A stretch of DNA of 64,000 bases from Clostridiales bacterium (GTDB lineage: Bacteria; Bacillota; Clostridia; Christensenellales; Borkfalkiaceae), in the NCBI GenBank assembly GCA_003523255.1, contig DPGH01000002.1:130656-194655 (forward strand), given 5' to 3'. Position 1 is the first letter of the stretch, and every line of letters begins with the position of its first letter. The position numbers were made by a program, and so were the translations under genes. Shown here piece by piece: positions 7,085 to 17,100 of the stretch. The notes beneath the pieces were generated by a model. The model was not told the DNA's origin and ran no database searches. It saw only the letters and a list, made by a program, of their open reading frames with translations.

Positions 7085-9876
7085 TATTCTTCGACCTCGA
7101 AAACTATTACGTAATACCCTTCGCTTAACGCCGAATAATCGACTTTATCGAGTTTGATTATCCGTCTGTCGAATTTTACGCCGGGGTAAGTTTTTTCATA
7201 CACCCTTTCGCCCTGCGAATTTTCTATAATAACTTTTACGTCGTGCGTTTTTCCGTCGCCGGCGGTAACGAGCGTGGGCGTAAAACTTACGCTTTTACCG
7301 TAAATCAGGTCCGTATCGCCTTTACAGAAAACCGTATCGGCAAACGTTTCTTTCAGCGCGTAAAACGCGAGTTTTTTGTTGCCGGAAAAATCTATCGGCG
7401 GTTTTAAATAACTGCCGTCGTTCGCGCCGCCCGTTAAACAGCACCATAAAAGTCCGTCCGCCCCGAGAGATAGCATTTTAAACCCGTCGTACTTGGCGGC
7501 AAGAGCCTGATACGCTTGCGATAATTTAAAGTCCCCGTCGAAATCGTACCCCAAAATCTTTTCGTCGCCGAGTTCGTAGGATTTTACGTCCGGCGCGCCT
7601 TTCTCCTTTCCCGCGGGATCCGCACGCCCTATAACCGCATATTCGGAAACGATATACGCGTGCTTATCCGAATCGAGAAGCGCGCCCTGCGCCGACCAGT
7701 TCTGAAGGCGCAAAGCCTTCCAGTCCGCGCCGTAACCGAGCAAACGCTCGTAAGTGTGCGCGCTCCTTACAACGTGTTCGTCGTTCCATTCTTCGGCGGA
7801 GCGCACGGGACGGAAAAACTCGTCTTTAAGACCGTCGTCCTGATAATATTCGCAACCGTGGTCGTAAGAGTCGTTTGCGTAATAGAGATGCGACACGGGA
7901 CATAAAAGCCGAGTTTTATCGACCGACTTTACGCCGCGCACGAATTCGCGATAAATCGCGTCGATATCGCTACGCGTTAAATACGTTTCGTTCACGCCCT
8001 CGTACATAATAACCGACGGCGAATTTATCACTTTTTTTATCTGGCTTAAATAGCGGCTTTTTTGTTTCCACTCGCCCGAAAAAATAATTTCGTTTACGCT
8101 GTCTATCGCGCGGGTTATCCATATAACGGTAAGCCCTAACGCGTCGAACACGCGGGCAAAGCGCGCGTCGCCCGAGCCGTAACCGAGTTGGTGCATTCTT
8201 ACCGAGTTGCACCCCATTTTTTTAGCGGCGAGAGCCTGAAAAACTATTTCTTCGTTAGTCGGGCAAACGTGGTTTACGGGCACGTTTTCATACGGGGGCA
8301 AAAACTGCATTAACAGCGCGCCCTTCATTATAAAGTCTTTGCCGTTTAAAAGTATTGCGCCGTTTTTTTGCTCTATCGTGCGAAAACCAGTTTTTAGATA
8401 GTACTCGTCGCACGGTTTTTCGTTTGCGCCGATAAGCGAAAATTTAACGTTATACAGCGCGGGACTATCCGGCGACCACGGTGTTAAATTTAACTCCGCG
8501 TTTACGGTAACGCGATTTTCTCCGCGCGTTAACGTAACTGGCGTGCAGAATGATTTTACCCCTTCGACTTCGATTAAAAGCGTTTTTTCGCAAGGGGCAT
8601 CGCACGCGATTTCTAATTTAAACGTTTGCCTTACGGAGCCGTTTAAGGCTTCTTTAGTTATAGATTGTACGGATTTAACGAAACAGCCGAAAAGACTTTC
8701 GATAAAAACCTCGCCGCAAAACCAGCCGTTATACGGGTCTTTATGGCGGTGCCATGGATAAAGCACCTCCGGCGCGCGGGGATTAACCTTTATCTCCAGT
8801 TCGTTATCGCCGTTTTCAATCAAATCGGTTACGTCGGCGTAAACCGCAGAGTAGTCCGCGGCGGCTTTTACGAGTTTGCCGTTAATAAAAATTTCTCCGC
8901 ACGGGTCAAGCGTATCGGCGTATAAAAACGCCCGCTTGTCGCCTTTACTATACACGAAATTTTTTCTTAACACAAGCGTTTCGTCTTTAAACTTTTCGGT
9001 ACCGACGGCGTAAGGCAGATTAACTTTGCCTATAAAACGCTCGGCGTAATTTTCGCAAGATTTTTCAAAAACGTTCAATTTTCCGTCTTGCGTGATTATA
9101 TTTATATCGCAGAATTCCGCATCGCCGACGGGTATCGCGCCGTTGCCGTAAAAAAGCGTGTCGGGCGCGGCGAATACGTCAACAGCGTAACACTCTTTTC
9201 CGTCTACGCTTATAATACATTTTTTATCGATTATTTCCGCTTTGAACTTTACCGTTTTGCCGAACTCTATTTTACAAAGCAAAACGTTTTGATAGTGGTA
9301 CGCGTCGGTTACGGGTAGTCTTAAACAAAACTGCCCGTCCGAATAAATTTGCAGTTTAACGCATTCTTCCGTTCCGCGACGAAGTTCTATCACCTTGCCG
9401 CCGACGAGCGTATCCGTACCGCCGCGAAGCGGCGTAAAAAAGTCCTCGCTTATTTTAAACGAAAACTCCGCGCTTTTAACGCTTTTGCCGCATTCGATTT
9501 TGAACGCGCCGTTCGGCGCGGACTCGCCCGCACGCACGGTTATAACGCCGCCGCACGCTACGCACTTGTCGGTGTATAAATAAAGGTTTTTATATGCGTT
9601 GCGCTTTACGGTATACGCGCTTAATTCGGTTAAACAAAGCCTGTTTCTAAACGAATTTTCGTTTGTTAAATCGATTTTATCGAGCGCGGCTTTAATCTCG
9701 CCGTCAGAAACGACTTTTTCGCATTCTTTAAAGCCGTAACGAGTTACGCTTTGGCGATAATATTCTTTTAAGTAGTCGCGCTGCTCTTCGAGCGAAAGAA
9801 CGGACTCTTTTCCGTTAAAATCGCCGGAACCGCTATATTTATCGGTTACTTTTATCAGTTCGAAAAATTCGCTCAT
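7084..9876 (-). CDS. Glycoside hydrolase family 2 enzyme with extra N-terminal domain
   Basis: A 930-aa protein without signal peptide. Residues 300-500 hold the GH2 sugar-binding and immunoglobulin-like domains, and the barrel begins near 510 (LNGKDFIMKGALL). E630 in SVIMYEGVNE is the predicted acid/base, and the glutamate in YIVSEYAVIG is a candidate nucleophile. The first 280 or so residues are extra compared with a standard GH2 enzyme and look beta-rich, like a jelly-roll domain. Activities in GH2 include beta-galactosidase, beta-glucuronidase and beta-mannosidase; the specificity is not readable here. It overlaps the propeller gene by 4 bases and the GH31 gene by 1, so the three are probably translated together. 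Confidence 0.88.
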   Translation of the reverse strand: MSEFFELIKVTDKYSGSGDFNGKESVLSLEEQRDYLKEYYRQSVTRYGFKECEKVVSDGEIKAALDKIDLTNENSFRNRLCLTELSAYTVKRNAYKNLYLYTDKCVACGGVITVRAGESAPNGAFKIECGKSVKSAEFSFKISEDFFTPLRGGTDTLVGGKVIELRRGTEECVKLQIYSDGQFCLRLPVTDAYHYQNVLLCKIEFGKTVKFKAEIIDKKCIISVDGKECYAVDVFAAPDTLFYGNGAIPVGDAEFCDINIITQDGKLNVFEKSCENYAERFIGKVNLPYAVGTEKFKDETLVLRKNFVYSKGDKRAFLYADTLDPCGEIFINGKLVKAAADYSAVYADVTDLIENGDNELEIKVNPRAPEVLYPWHRHKDPYNGWFCGEVFIESLFGCFVKSVQSITKEALNGSVRQTFKLEIACDAPCEKTLLIEVEGVKSFCTPVTLTRGENRVTVNAELNLTPWSPDSPALYNVKFSLIGANEKPCDEYYLKTGFRTIEQKNGAILLNGKDFIMKGALLMQFLPPYENVPVNHVCPTNEEIVFQALAAKKMGCNSVRMHQLGYGSGDARFARVFDALGLTVIWITRAIDSVNEIIFSGEWKQKSRYLSQIKKVINSPSVIMYEGVNETYLTRSDIDAIYREFVRGVKSVDKTRLLCPVSHLYYANDSYDHGCEYYQDDGLKDEFFRPVRSAEEWNDEHVVRSAHTYERLLGYGADWKALRLQNWSAQGALLDSDKHAYIVSEYAVIGRADPAGKEKGAPDVKSYELGDEKILGYDFDGDFKLSQAYQALAAKYDGFKMLSLGADGLLWCCLTGGANDGSYLKPPIDFSGNKKLAFYALKETFADTVFCKGDTDLIYGKSVSFTPTLVTAGDGKTHDVKVIIENSQGERVYEKTYPGVKFDRRIIKLDKVDYSALSEGYYVIVFEVEE

Positions 9877-11000
9877 AAATCGGTTAAAATAATCTCTCGT
9901 ATTTCTCTCCTGCCGCTTTCGGTGGTATCGTAGGAAATTTTATCGCCCTTTTGATTCCATCTCGCGTGCAGGTCGCATCTTATGTCAACGTCTTTTACCC
10001 TTTCGGAAAAGACTTTTATAATCTCTTTTACCGAACGCGTTTTAAAATCGTACATAAAAAGCGTTCTCATATCGTTTTTATCGGGATAGCCGTCGCCGAT
10101 AAACCGCGTTTTATCGGGCGAATAGTTTACGTGTATATCGTCCGCGTCTAAAATCGGTTCGTTAAGCCGCCGCCGTTCTCCCGTGGTGAGGTTTATAAAA
10201 TAAACGCCCCATTCGGGCAACCCCGAATATATCATTATATTGTCGTCGTCTAAAAACGAGTAATGCGAATTTACTTCAAAATTCGTAAGTTTTTTAACGT
10301 TTCCGTTAAAGTCGCCCACGGCAAGCACCGTGCCCCACTTTTTACCCTCTTCGGGAAAATTACGGAAAAGCATTATAAACTTTTTGCCGGAAGGAGAAAA
10401 CGTTACGTGGTTTATAACGAGTTTCATATCCGTAAAAGGCTGCTCGCTGAACGCTTTTTTGAAAAAAGCATAAGAATAAACGAGTTCGGTTTTACCGCTG
10501 CTTAAATCGGTTAAAAACAGTCCGTCTTTTCTCGGCGCGAGCGAGCCGGAATACGGGTCCGTTATATTGCAATACCCGTAACCTTTTCTGAAATCGTAAA
10601 CGCGGGCAAAGTTTATGGATAACCCGCTTTTTCTGTCTGCGCTTATCGCGGCGAAAGGTCTGTCATAAGTTTTAATGAGGTTGCCGTTTATATCGCTTAC
10701 GCGCGCAACGTATTTTTTACCGTCATAATCGTTGTAAATAACCGTTTTGCCGCTTTCCGCCCACTGCAAAAGCGCGCCTTGCTGAAAGTTCCACGCGCGC
10801 GTTTCCGCGATTTTGTTAAAAGAGAGCGTTTTAAGGTCTATAAAACCGACTTCCGCAACGTCGGTTTTATTAGGCAACCTGTCTTTGAATTTTACCCTGT
10901 GCGCAAGATGGGTAAGCCCGTCCTCGCTATAAGGCTGTAAATCGTAATACCCGAAAAAATATTGAAATTCGTCTTTCGGGGTGATGTTTTTAATTTCCAT
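9873..11000 (-). CDS. Beta-propeller protein resembling PL22 oligogalacturonate lyases
   Basis: A protein of about 375 aa made of TolB/WD40-like beta-propeller repeats, without signal peptide. Blades carry His-containing strands such as INHVTFSPSGK, DIHVNYSPDK and LHARWNQKGDK, and the chain opens with FFGYYDLQPYSEDG. These resemble the oligogalacturonate lyase (PL22) fold, where clustered histidines bind the catalytic metal, but the match is from memory and the activity is uncertain. The ATG at 11000 was chosen because the longer reading frame would start inside a perfect hairpin (11016-11045). Its position between surface proteins and GH2/GH31 suggests a cytoplasmic role in glycan breakdown. 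Confidence 0.65.
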   Translation of the reverse strand: MEIKNITPKDEFQYFFGYYDLQPYSEDGLTHLAHRVKFKDRLPNKTDVAEVGFIDLKTLSFNKIAETRAWNFQQGALLQWAESGKTVIYNDYDGKKYVARVSDINGNLIKTYDRPFAAISADRKSGLSINFARVYDFRKGYGYCNITDPYSGSLAPRKDGLFLTDLSSGKTELVYSYAFFKKAFSEQPFTDMKLVINHVTFSPSGKKFIMLFRNFPEEGKKWGTVLAVGDFNGNVKKLTNFEVNSHYSFLDDDNIMIYSGLPEWGVYFINLTTGERRRLNEPILDADDIHVNYSPDKTRFIGDGYPDKNDMRTLFMYDFKTRSVKEIIKVFSERVKDVDIRCDLHARWNQKGDKISYDTTESGRREIREIILTDL

Positions 11001-11015
11001 AGTAAAACATTTATC

Positions 11016-11045
11016 GTTCCGCAGGGGCAAAAGCCCCTGCGGAAC
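11016..11045 (-). terminator. Perfect intercistronic hairpin (terminator or processing site)
   Basis: A perfect 13-bp stem (GTTCCGCAGGGGC with its complement) and an AAAA loop lie 28 bases after the stop of the 956-aa secreted protein. The downstream tail is only mildly U-rich. It may act as a partial terminator or 3' end protector that separates surface-protein expression from the enzyme genes behind it. Confidence 0.6.
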
Positions 11046-11072
11046 ATAGTTAGTACGAGGTTTTTACGTCAA

Positions 11073-13943
11073 TCAGATATTAACGTTTTCCCATACGCTT
11101 GCGGTAAAGTCCGCAGAGTTAAAGTTAGTCGTATCGGCTTTCATATCCGCAACGGTGTTATAACGGTAAGAATTAAGAACTTTATGCGTGGTAGATGCGC
11201 TTTCGCCCTCTTTATAGTCGTTTACAGCGTACATATAGTAAACTTTACCGCTAAAGCCGCAACTTATCATCGGCATAAACTTCGCTATTACGAATACTTT
11301 ACCGTTTACGGTATAATCATTTCCTTGGGAGCCGTAGAAAGCAAGCGCGCCGAAGTAATTAGTCGTGCCGCTTTCATAAGTTACGTCGCCAAGCGAAGCA
11401 TCGGGTATATCGATTACAACGTTGGTTAAGTTAGAAGCGAACTGTAAGAACAACGCCGTAACCCTTTGCCCTTTGGTCGCAGAGCCGTAATCGGCAAAAG
11501 AAACGTATACGTCTTTTAAAACCGTATCTTTACTCGAACCGCCGAGTACAGAAAGATTGTTGTTAGATGCCAAACGATTGAACTTGATATTCGTAAACGC
11601 TACGTTTTTAATATTCGCGCCGATTGCGTTGCCAAACAAGCCGCCGACGGAAGCCGTAAACGTTACGATATGACCGTTACCGTCTAACGTGCCGATAAAT
11701 CCATAGTTAGTGGATTCGCCAACCCCGCTGAAATGCTCGTTGGTAAAGTCCGCATTGTCGGTTATGTCGTTTGCAACGATATAGTAGCCGTTTATTTTAG
11801 TGGTATTGTCCGCTAAATTGAATACAGCCAGGTCGCTTGAAGAAGTTAAAATTTTGGTTACAACGGTTACGGCTGCGTTATAAACTTTGCCGCTTTCGGT
11901 AGTAACGGTTATGTTTTTAAGTATCTTGTTCGCGGTAGCGTTTTCAAGCGTTTGGTCGTAAGAAGAAATCGCGCTTTCGTTTATCGCGGTAATTTCGTTT
12001 AAGTTTTCGTCGTAAAGTTTTTTAGAAGACGCTTCGTACGTTAAGCCTATAACGTTGTTTTGCCATACGGTTGCGGTAAAGTCTGCCGCGTTATAGTTAG
12101 CGGTATCGGCTTTCATATCCGCAAAATTATCGTAACGGTATGCGTTTAATACTTTATGCGTGATAGAAGAACTACCCTCTCTATAATCGTTTACGGCGTA
12201 ATTGTAATACGGATTTGACGCAAAGCCGCAACTGAACATAGGTATAAGTTTAGAAAGAACGTAAACAGAGCCGTTAATGGTAATGTCATCCGTCCGGTTT
12301 CCGTATAATGCGAGCGGTCCGTAATAAGAAACTGCACCCGCCTCATATCCGTAAGTGTCGATAGAGGCATCCGGTATTTCTATAACGCATCTTTTAAGTG
12401 CAAGAGTACCGTTTGCGAGATTTTCGAACATGGAGGTTCTGTGCCCGCGGTTAGCAGAGTCGTAATCTTCAAACGAAACGTAAACGTCCTCTAAACTACC
12501 GTAACCTAAATGACCGAGAATCAAAAAGTTACCGTGTCCGCTTGTCGAGGCTGTTTTAACGTTTTTAAACGCTACGTTTTTGATAACCGCGCTCCAGTCG
12601 GTATTACCGAAAAGACCGTGTGCGGAAGCGGTAAACGTTACGGTATGACCGTTACCGTCGAATATGCCGTTAAACCTTGCGGCGCCTGCGTAAGCAGGAT
12701 GCAGGTTTGTAAAGGTCGGGTCGTCGGTCAAGTCTTTCGCTACGATATAGTAACCTTTGGTAGATACCGCCGAAGTAAGGTTAAACACCGCTAAATCGCT
12801 TGCCTTGGTTAATACTTTGGTAAATACTTTGGCGTTTACGAGTTTATAAACGTTGCCCTCTTCCGTGGTAACGGTTATGGCTTTTTCCGTAATTTTGTTG
12901 GTATTTACGGTAAAGCCCTCGATATAACCCTCGGAGGTAACGTTAAGCGTTTCGCCATCCGCAGTGGCAGAAACTATTTTAGAACCGTCTTCCGCGGTAA
13001 ACGCCGCGCCGCCGTCGCCGGCGTAAAGAACGCCGTCAGTCGCAGAAAGCCAAACTTCCGTCGTAACGGTTTTGGGTGCGAGAGTTACGCGCGCGTTATA
13101 AAATTTGCCGTTGCCGTCTACTGCCGAAACCCAGAAACTATCGCCCAAAGCGTAAGCGGAAACCGCAGACTTTTCAAGAGTTAAAACGTTGCCGCTTATA
13201 GCGGGGTTTTCGATAAGTTTACTGCCGAAGTATACTTTGGAAATACTTTCCGCACCGGTAAAGGCTATTTCGCCGCCGCTGAGATAAAGGTCTACGGCGT
13301 CTAACGTAACGCTTTCTTTAACGAAACCGAAGTCGTTTATGCCGGGGTATTCCTCGTTTTCTCCGTTTAAGAGAGCGGCGTTTACAACCGCCTCTACCGA
13401 ACGAACGTTGTCGTTTGCGGTCGCTTTAACGAATTTCTTTTCGCCTTCCGCTTTCGGGGTTAAAACGATAACGCCTTCACCTTTGACGAGTTTACCGAAC
13501 AATGCCGATTTGTTGGCATCGGAAATGCCTTCGTACGTTACGGAAGCGGAGAAATAACCGCTTACTTCATCGGGCGTAAACGTTACGTATAAAGTTTTGC
13601 CGTCTACGGTAAAACCGATGTAATACGCGTAATCGTAGTTTGCTTCGCCGTAACTTTCAGAAGTCTTTAACGCGTCTTCGTCAAGCGTGCCGGAAAAACG
13701 GATACCGGGCGTTTGAGAATTAACTCTGACGGACGCGCCGAGGTCCATTTTAAAATCGTCTTCGCTAAGCCCCATATCGGATAACGTAATCTCCGTTGCG
13801 CCGTCCGTTACGGACGAGGACGCTTCCGCAAAGGCTTTTACGCCGCCGCGGGTAAGAGAGAAAATCGCACCGATGACCGATAAACCGAGAAGTACGGACA
13901 AAACGAAAGTTATAATTTTTCTGTTTTTAACTATAGTTTTCAT
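11073..13943 (-). CDS. Secreted beta-helix (GLUG-like) surface protein, 956 aa
   Basis: The ATG at 13943 is used: it has a GGAGG site 7 bases upstream and opens a typical Sec signal peptide ending near AFAEA (about residue 40). Next comes a beta-sandwich-like region of about 200 residues. Two modules of about 260 residues follow, each preceded by a linker of about 70-90 residues. Each module has the GLUG-like pattern FDGNGHTVTF, GLFGN, IKNVAFKN and ends in a Tyr-rich part (SCGF, YAVNDY, HKVLN). The fold is likely a right-handed beta-helix, a shape used by adhesins and glycan binders. There is no sortase motif or membrane anchor. The modules are close relatives of those in the neighbouring 1111-aa lipoprotein, and both proteins end in VNI. 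Confidence 0.75.
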   Translation of the reverse strand: MKTIVKNRKIITFVLSVLLGLSVIGAIFSLTRGGVKAFAEASSSVTDGATEITLSDMGLSEDDFKMDLGASVRVNSQTPGIRFSGTLDEDALKTSESYGEANYDYAYYIGFTVDGKTLYVTFTPDEVSGYFSASVTYEGISDANKSALFGKLVKGEGVIVLTPKAEGEKKFVKATANDNVRSVEAVVNAALLNGENEEYPGINDFGFVKESVTLDAVDLYLSGGEIAFTGAESISKVYFGSKLIENPAISGNVLTLEKSAVSAYALGDSFWVSAVDGNGKFYNARVTLAPKTVTTEVWLSATDGVLYAGDGGAAFTAEDGSKIVSATADGETLNVTSEGYIEGFTVNTNKITEKAITVTTEEGNVYKLVNAKVFTKVLTKASDLAVFNLTSAVSTKGYYIVAKDLTDDPTFTNLHPAYAGAARFNGIFDGNGHTVTFTASAHGLFGNTDWSAVIKNVAFKNVKTASTSGHGNFLILGHLGYGSLEDVYVSFEDYDSANRGHRTSMFENLANGTLALKRCVIEIPDASIDTYGYEAGAVSYYGPLALYGNRTDDITINGSVYVLSKLIPMFSCGFASNPYYNYAVNDYREGSSSITHKVLNAYRYDNFADMKADTANYNAADFTATVWQNNVIGLTYEASSKKLYDENLNEITAINESAISSYDQTLENATANKILKNITVTTESGKVYNAAVTVVTKILTSSSDLAVFNLADNTTKINGYYIVANDITDNADFTNEHFSGVGESTNYGFIGTLDGNGHIVTFTASVGGLFGNAIGANIKNVAFTNIKFNRLASNNNLSVLGGSSKDTVLKDVYVSFADYGSATKGQRVTALFLQFASNLTNVVIDIPDASLGDVTYESGTTNYFGALAFYGSQGNDYTVNGKVFVIAKFMPMISCGFSGKVYYMYAVNDYKEGESASTTHKVLNSYRYNTVADMKADTTNFNSADFTASVWENVNI
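11076..11860 (-). repeat. Beta-helix module D (second module of the 956-aa protein)
   Basis: Encodes the segment from TKILTSSSDLAVFN to the C-terminus. The part at 11083-11294 is nearly identical in DNA to 14197-14414 of module B, whereas the rest of D is clearly diverged from B. Confidence 0.8.
12051..12822 (-). repeat. Beta-helix module C (first module of the 956-aa protein)
   Basis: Encodes the segment from TKVLTKASDLAVFN to FTATVWQNN. The part at about 12560-12822 is nearly identical in DNA to 14717-14974 of module B; the other part is diverged. Confidence 0.8.
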
Positions 13944-13953
13944 TTTACCCTCC

Positions 13954-14094
13954 TTACTCAATGTCGCCGGAGTCAAAGAAATCCGACATCGAAACGGTAT
14001 TTTCTTTTATACCGTCGGACGTTTTAAGCACGTTATCGCAGGCCTCGTTGAAAATGAACACGTGCAAACTTGGTGTTTGATACTGCTTTTTCAT
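13954..14094 (-). CDS. Small 46-residue protein between the two beta-helix genes
   Basis: An ATG at 14094 with an AAAGGAG site about 9 bases upstream opens a 46-codon frame ending in TAA. The peptide starts MKKQYQTPSLHVFIFNEACD and ends SDFFDSGDIE. The stop lies just before the Shine-Dalgarno sequence of the 956-aa gene. It is acidic at the C-terminus, has one cysteine (C20) and no signal peptide or membrane segment. The opening pattern (KKxYxTPxLxVxxFxE) recalls unnamed short proteins common in Clostridia, but no function is known. It could be a regulatory or leader peptide, a partner of the secreted protein, or a small modified peptide. Confidence 0.65.
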   Translation of the reverse strand: MKKQYQTPSLHVFIFNEACDNVLKTSDGIKENTVSMSDFFDSGDIE

Positions 14095-14111
14095 TTTGCT
14101 TTTACTCCTTT

Positions 14112-14139
14112 CTTTCCCTGTTTTGGTATTACGGGAAAG
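14112..14139 (-). other. Hairpin just upstream of the small gene's ribosome binding site
   Basis: CTTTCCC (14112-14118) pairs with GGGAAAG (14133-14139) around a 14-base loop. In the RNA the stem ends at the edge of the AAAGGAG site of the 46-aa gene, so it could affect that gene's translation or shield the downstream mRNA. Confidence 0.5.
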
Positions 14140-14155
14140 ACCTTTTTTATTTCCG

Positions 14156-14180
14156 CGGGGCTTATGCGGAATAAGCCCCG
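14156..14180 (-). other. Perfect 10-bp hairpin after the 1111-aa lipoprotein gene
   Basis: CGGGGCTTAT and its exact complement flank a 5-base loop, 13 bases after the stop codon. No U-run follows on the minus strand, so RNA stabilisation or partial pausing is more likely than full termination. Confidence 0.6.
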
Positions 14181-14193
14181 ACTCGGATCTGTG

Positions 14194-17100
14194 TTAAATA
14201 TTAACGTTTTGCCACACGCTTGCGGTAAAGCCGGTCGCGTCGTAGTTGGTCGTATCGGCTTTCATGTCCGCAACGGTGTCGTAACGGTAAGAATTAAGAA
14301 CTTTATGCGTGGTACTCGCGCTTTCGCCCTCTTTATAGTCGTTTACGGCGTACATATAGTAAGCCTTGCCGCTAAAGCCGCAGCTTATCATCGGCATAAA
14401 CTTCGCTATCACGTAAACCGAACCCGTAACCGTAAAGTCTTTAGCGGCGGTACCGTAAAGCGAAATAGGACCGTAATAAGATTTAGTGCCGCTTTCATAA
14501 TCAACCGCGTCAACGGACGCATCGGGTATATCTATTATCACTCTCGTCATTTTTACGGTATTGCCCGACGGATTAGAGAAAAGCGCGGTTCTGTGTCCGC
14601 GGTTTACCGAATCGAAATCCGCAAACGAGATATACACGTCTTCAAACGCGCCGTAAGGCAAGTTGCAAAGAATTACCTGGTCGCCGTGATCTTTTGCCGC
14701 GGCGGTGGTTAAGTTTTTAAACGCTACGTTTTTGATAACCGCGCTCCAGTCGGTATTTCCGAAAAGTCCGTGTGCGGAAACGGTAAACGTTACGGTATGA
14801 CCGTTACCGTCGAATATGCCGTTAAACCTTGCTGAGTTTGCATAACCCGGATGGAGGTTTGTAAAGGTCGGGTCGTCGGTCAAGTCTTTCGCTACGATAT
14901 AATAACCTTTGGTGGATACCGCCGAAGTAAGGTTAAACACCGCTAAATCGCTTGCCTTGGTCAGCACCTTGGTATAGACTTTTACGTTTGTTAAAACGGT
15001 TACTTTGCCGTTCTGGTCAAAAAGTGTAACGCTTGTCTGAATAAAGTTATTGTTGTTTACGTTTATGCCAGTAAGTTTGCCGCTTTCTACAACGATATTA
15101 CCCGCTTCGGACTGCGCCGCGACTATCGCCGCGCCGCCGGTTAAGTCGGCGACTTCTCCGTTCGTGGTAAACAAAGTGCCGTCTAATGCGGAAAGCCATA
15201 TTTCGTTAGTTACGGTTACGGGCACCGAAGTTTCGTCTAAACACAAAACGTTAAGCGTTTTTTCACAATTTTTGCCCGCTACGGTGTAAGACAACTTGAT
15301 TTTCGCGAAGCCATAGTTGCTTGCGGAAATAACCGTGCCCGACACCGTTATTCTGTCCGTATTGCCGCCGATAACTTCTATCGTTACGGGAACGTTTACT
15401 TTGCCGAGATTTGCGGTTATGGTTTTAGAACCGTTTATGCCGACGGTTATGGTATCGGTTACGTTAGCGTCGTCCGCTTTAACGGCAACGTACTCGCCGA
15501 CGTCTGCACCCGCCCATACGGGAAGGTTAAGACCCGCTTTCCACACGCTTGCGGTAAACGCCGCAAAATCGTTGTCGGACGCTAAAAGCTCCGCATACGT
15601 GTTATAACGGTAATGCCCCTCAACCGTTCTTACGGTAGGATAGGCAGGTAACGTTTCACCGAGAGAAGCCGCGTCGTTAGCCGCAACCGAAATCTGGTGC
15701 GTGCTTTCCGCAGAAGAACTGAACGCGCCCGAAGCAGGCATTTTAGAGCCCGTTACGGCGTAAAGGTTTTGCGCGCCGCTAAGCGTGTTTACCCAAACGC
15801 ACACGTAGCCGTAAAAACCTAAAAGTTTATGGTCGGTACGCATGTTGTCGGTAAACTCGTAGTTATCGAAAGGCGCGGTTACGTTTATAACGATGTTTTT
15901 AAATTTAGCCGCGCTCTTTACTTCGTTGGCGATAACGGCGGTGGTGTTGCCGTTATTTGCAGAGTTAAAGTCCTCTACCTCGAAATATAAATCTTCTAAC
16001 GTAACGTCTTTTGCTACCAGATAGCATAAACCCAAAGCCCTTGCCCCGTTAGAAACGGATTTTAAGGTTAAGTTTACGAAAGCCGCGTTTTTAACGGTTG
16101 CACCCTGTAAAAGGTTACCGAACAAGCCGTTTGCGTAGGCGGTATAACTTATCGCTTTGCCGTTACCGTCGAAAACGCCCTTAAAGCCCGCGTTTTCGTC
16201 CACCTTGGTTTTTTTGTCGGTATGCTCGTTGCAGAAAGAGGGGTCGTCGGTCAAATCGTTGGCGACGTAAAAATATCCGTCGATAACTTTATCCGAAGCG
16301 TCCACGTTAAGCACGGCAAGGTCCGCCGCTCTTTTGAGTATTTTGGTAACGGGCGTAAGAGAAAATTCTACGCCGTACGTGTCGTTATACAACGTTACGC
16401 GGCGGCTCGTCATTTCTCTGCCGACGTTAAAGCCGCTTATTTTGCCGTTTTCTACGGTAAGGGCGGTAAGCGCGCCGCCTTCGGAATACGCCGCGGCGAC
16501 AACGTTAGCGTCTACTGTTACGCCGCTTACGGTAAACAAACTCGTAAGGGAGGCTTCCGCTATGATACCGTCGGTCGCGTCAAACAAGCCGAGGTCGGTG
16601 TCTTTTTCTATAACGGGGCGAAGCACTTTTACGGTCATCGAAGTAGAGATTTCGCCGTCGTCGCCGTTATAAGTGCCCTTTATAACCGCGGTGCCGCCTT
16701 TAACGCCGGTTACCACGCCGCCCGCAAGGGTTACGCAGTCTTCACCGGAAACAACCGTAACGCTTATCTTATCCGCAGGCGCCGCCGCGCCGTTTACTAA
16801 AACGTTTAACTGCGCCGCGGCGGTGGTTGCGTAAGTTTCGCCGTTAAAGGACGAAAGAGTGTAAATGCTTACTTCTGCCGATTTGCCGTCGTTAAAATAT
16901 ACTTCTACCTTATCGGAAACGGTAACGGTAAACTCTTTTACGAGCAGTTCGTTACTCAAATCGCGCCAGTTTGCGGTGGCGGTAACGGTTACGGTACCTT
17001 TTTTAAGAGCGGTAAGCACGTCGTTTTCTACTTTAACGACGCCTTCTGCCGAAAAGTCGTAAGATACCGAACAATCGTAAAACTTTGCCTCGTTAAAGGT

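Noticed and set aside
11016..11030. A start codon at 11030 for the propeller gene
   Set aside because: It lies inside a perfect 13-bp hairpin, has no ribosome binding site, and the extra ten residues are not part of the propeller fold; the ATG at 11000 is preferred.
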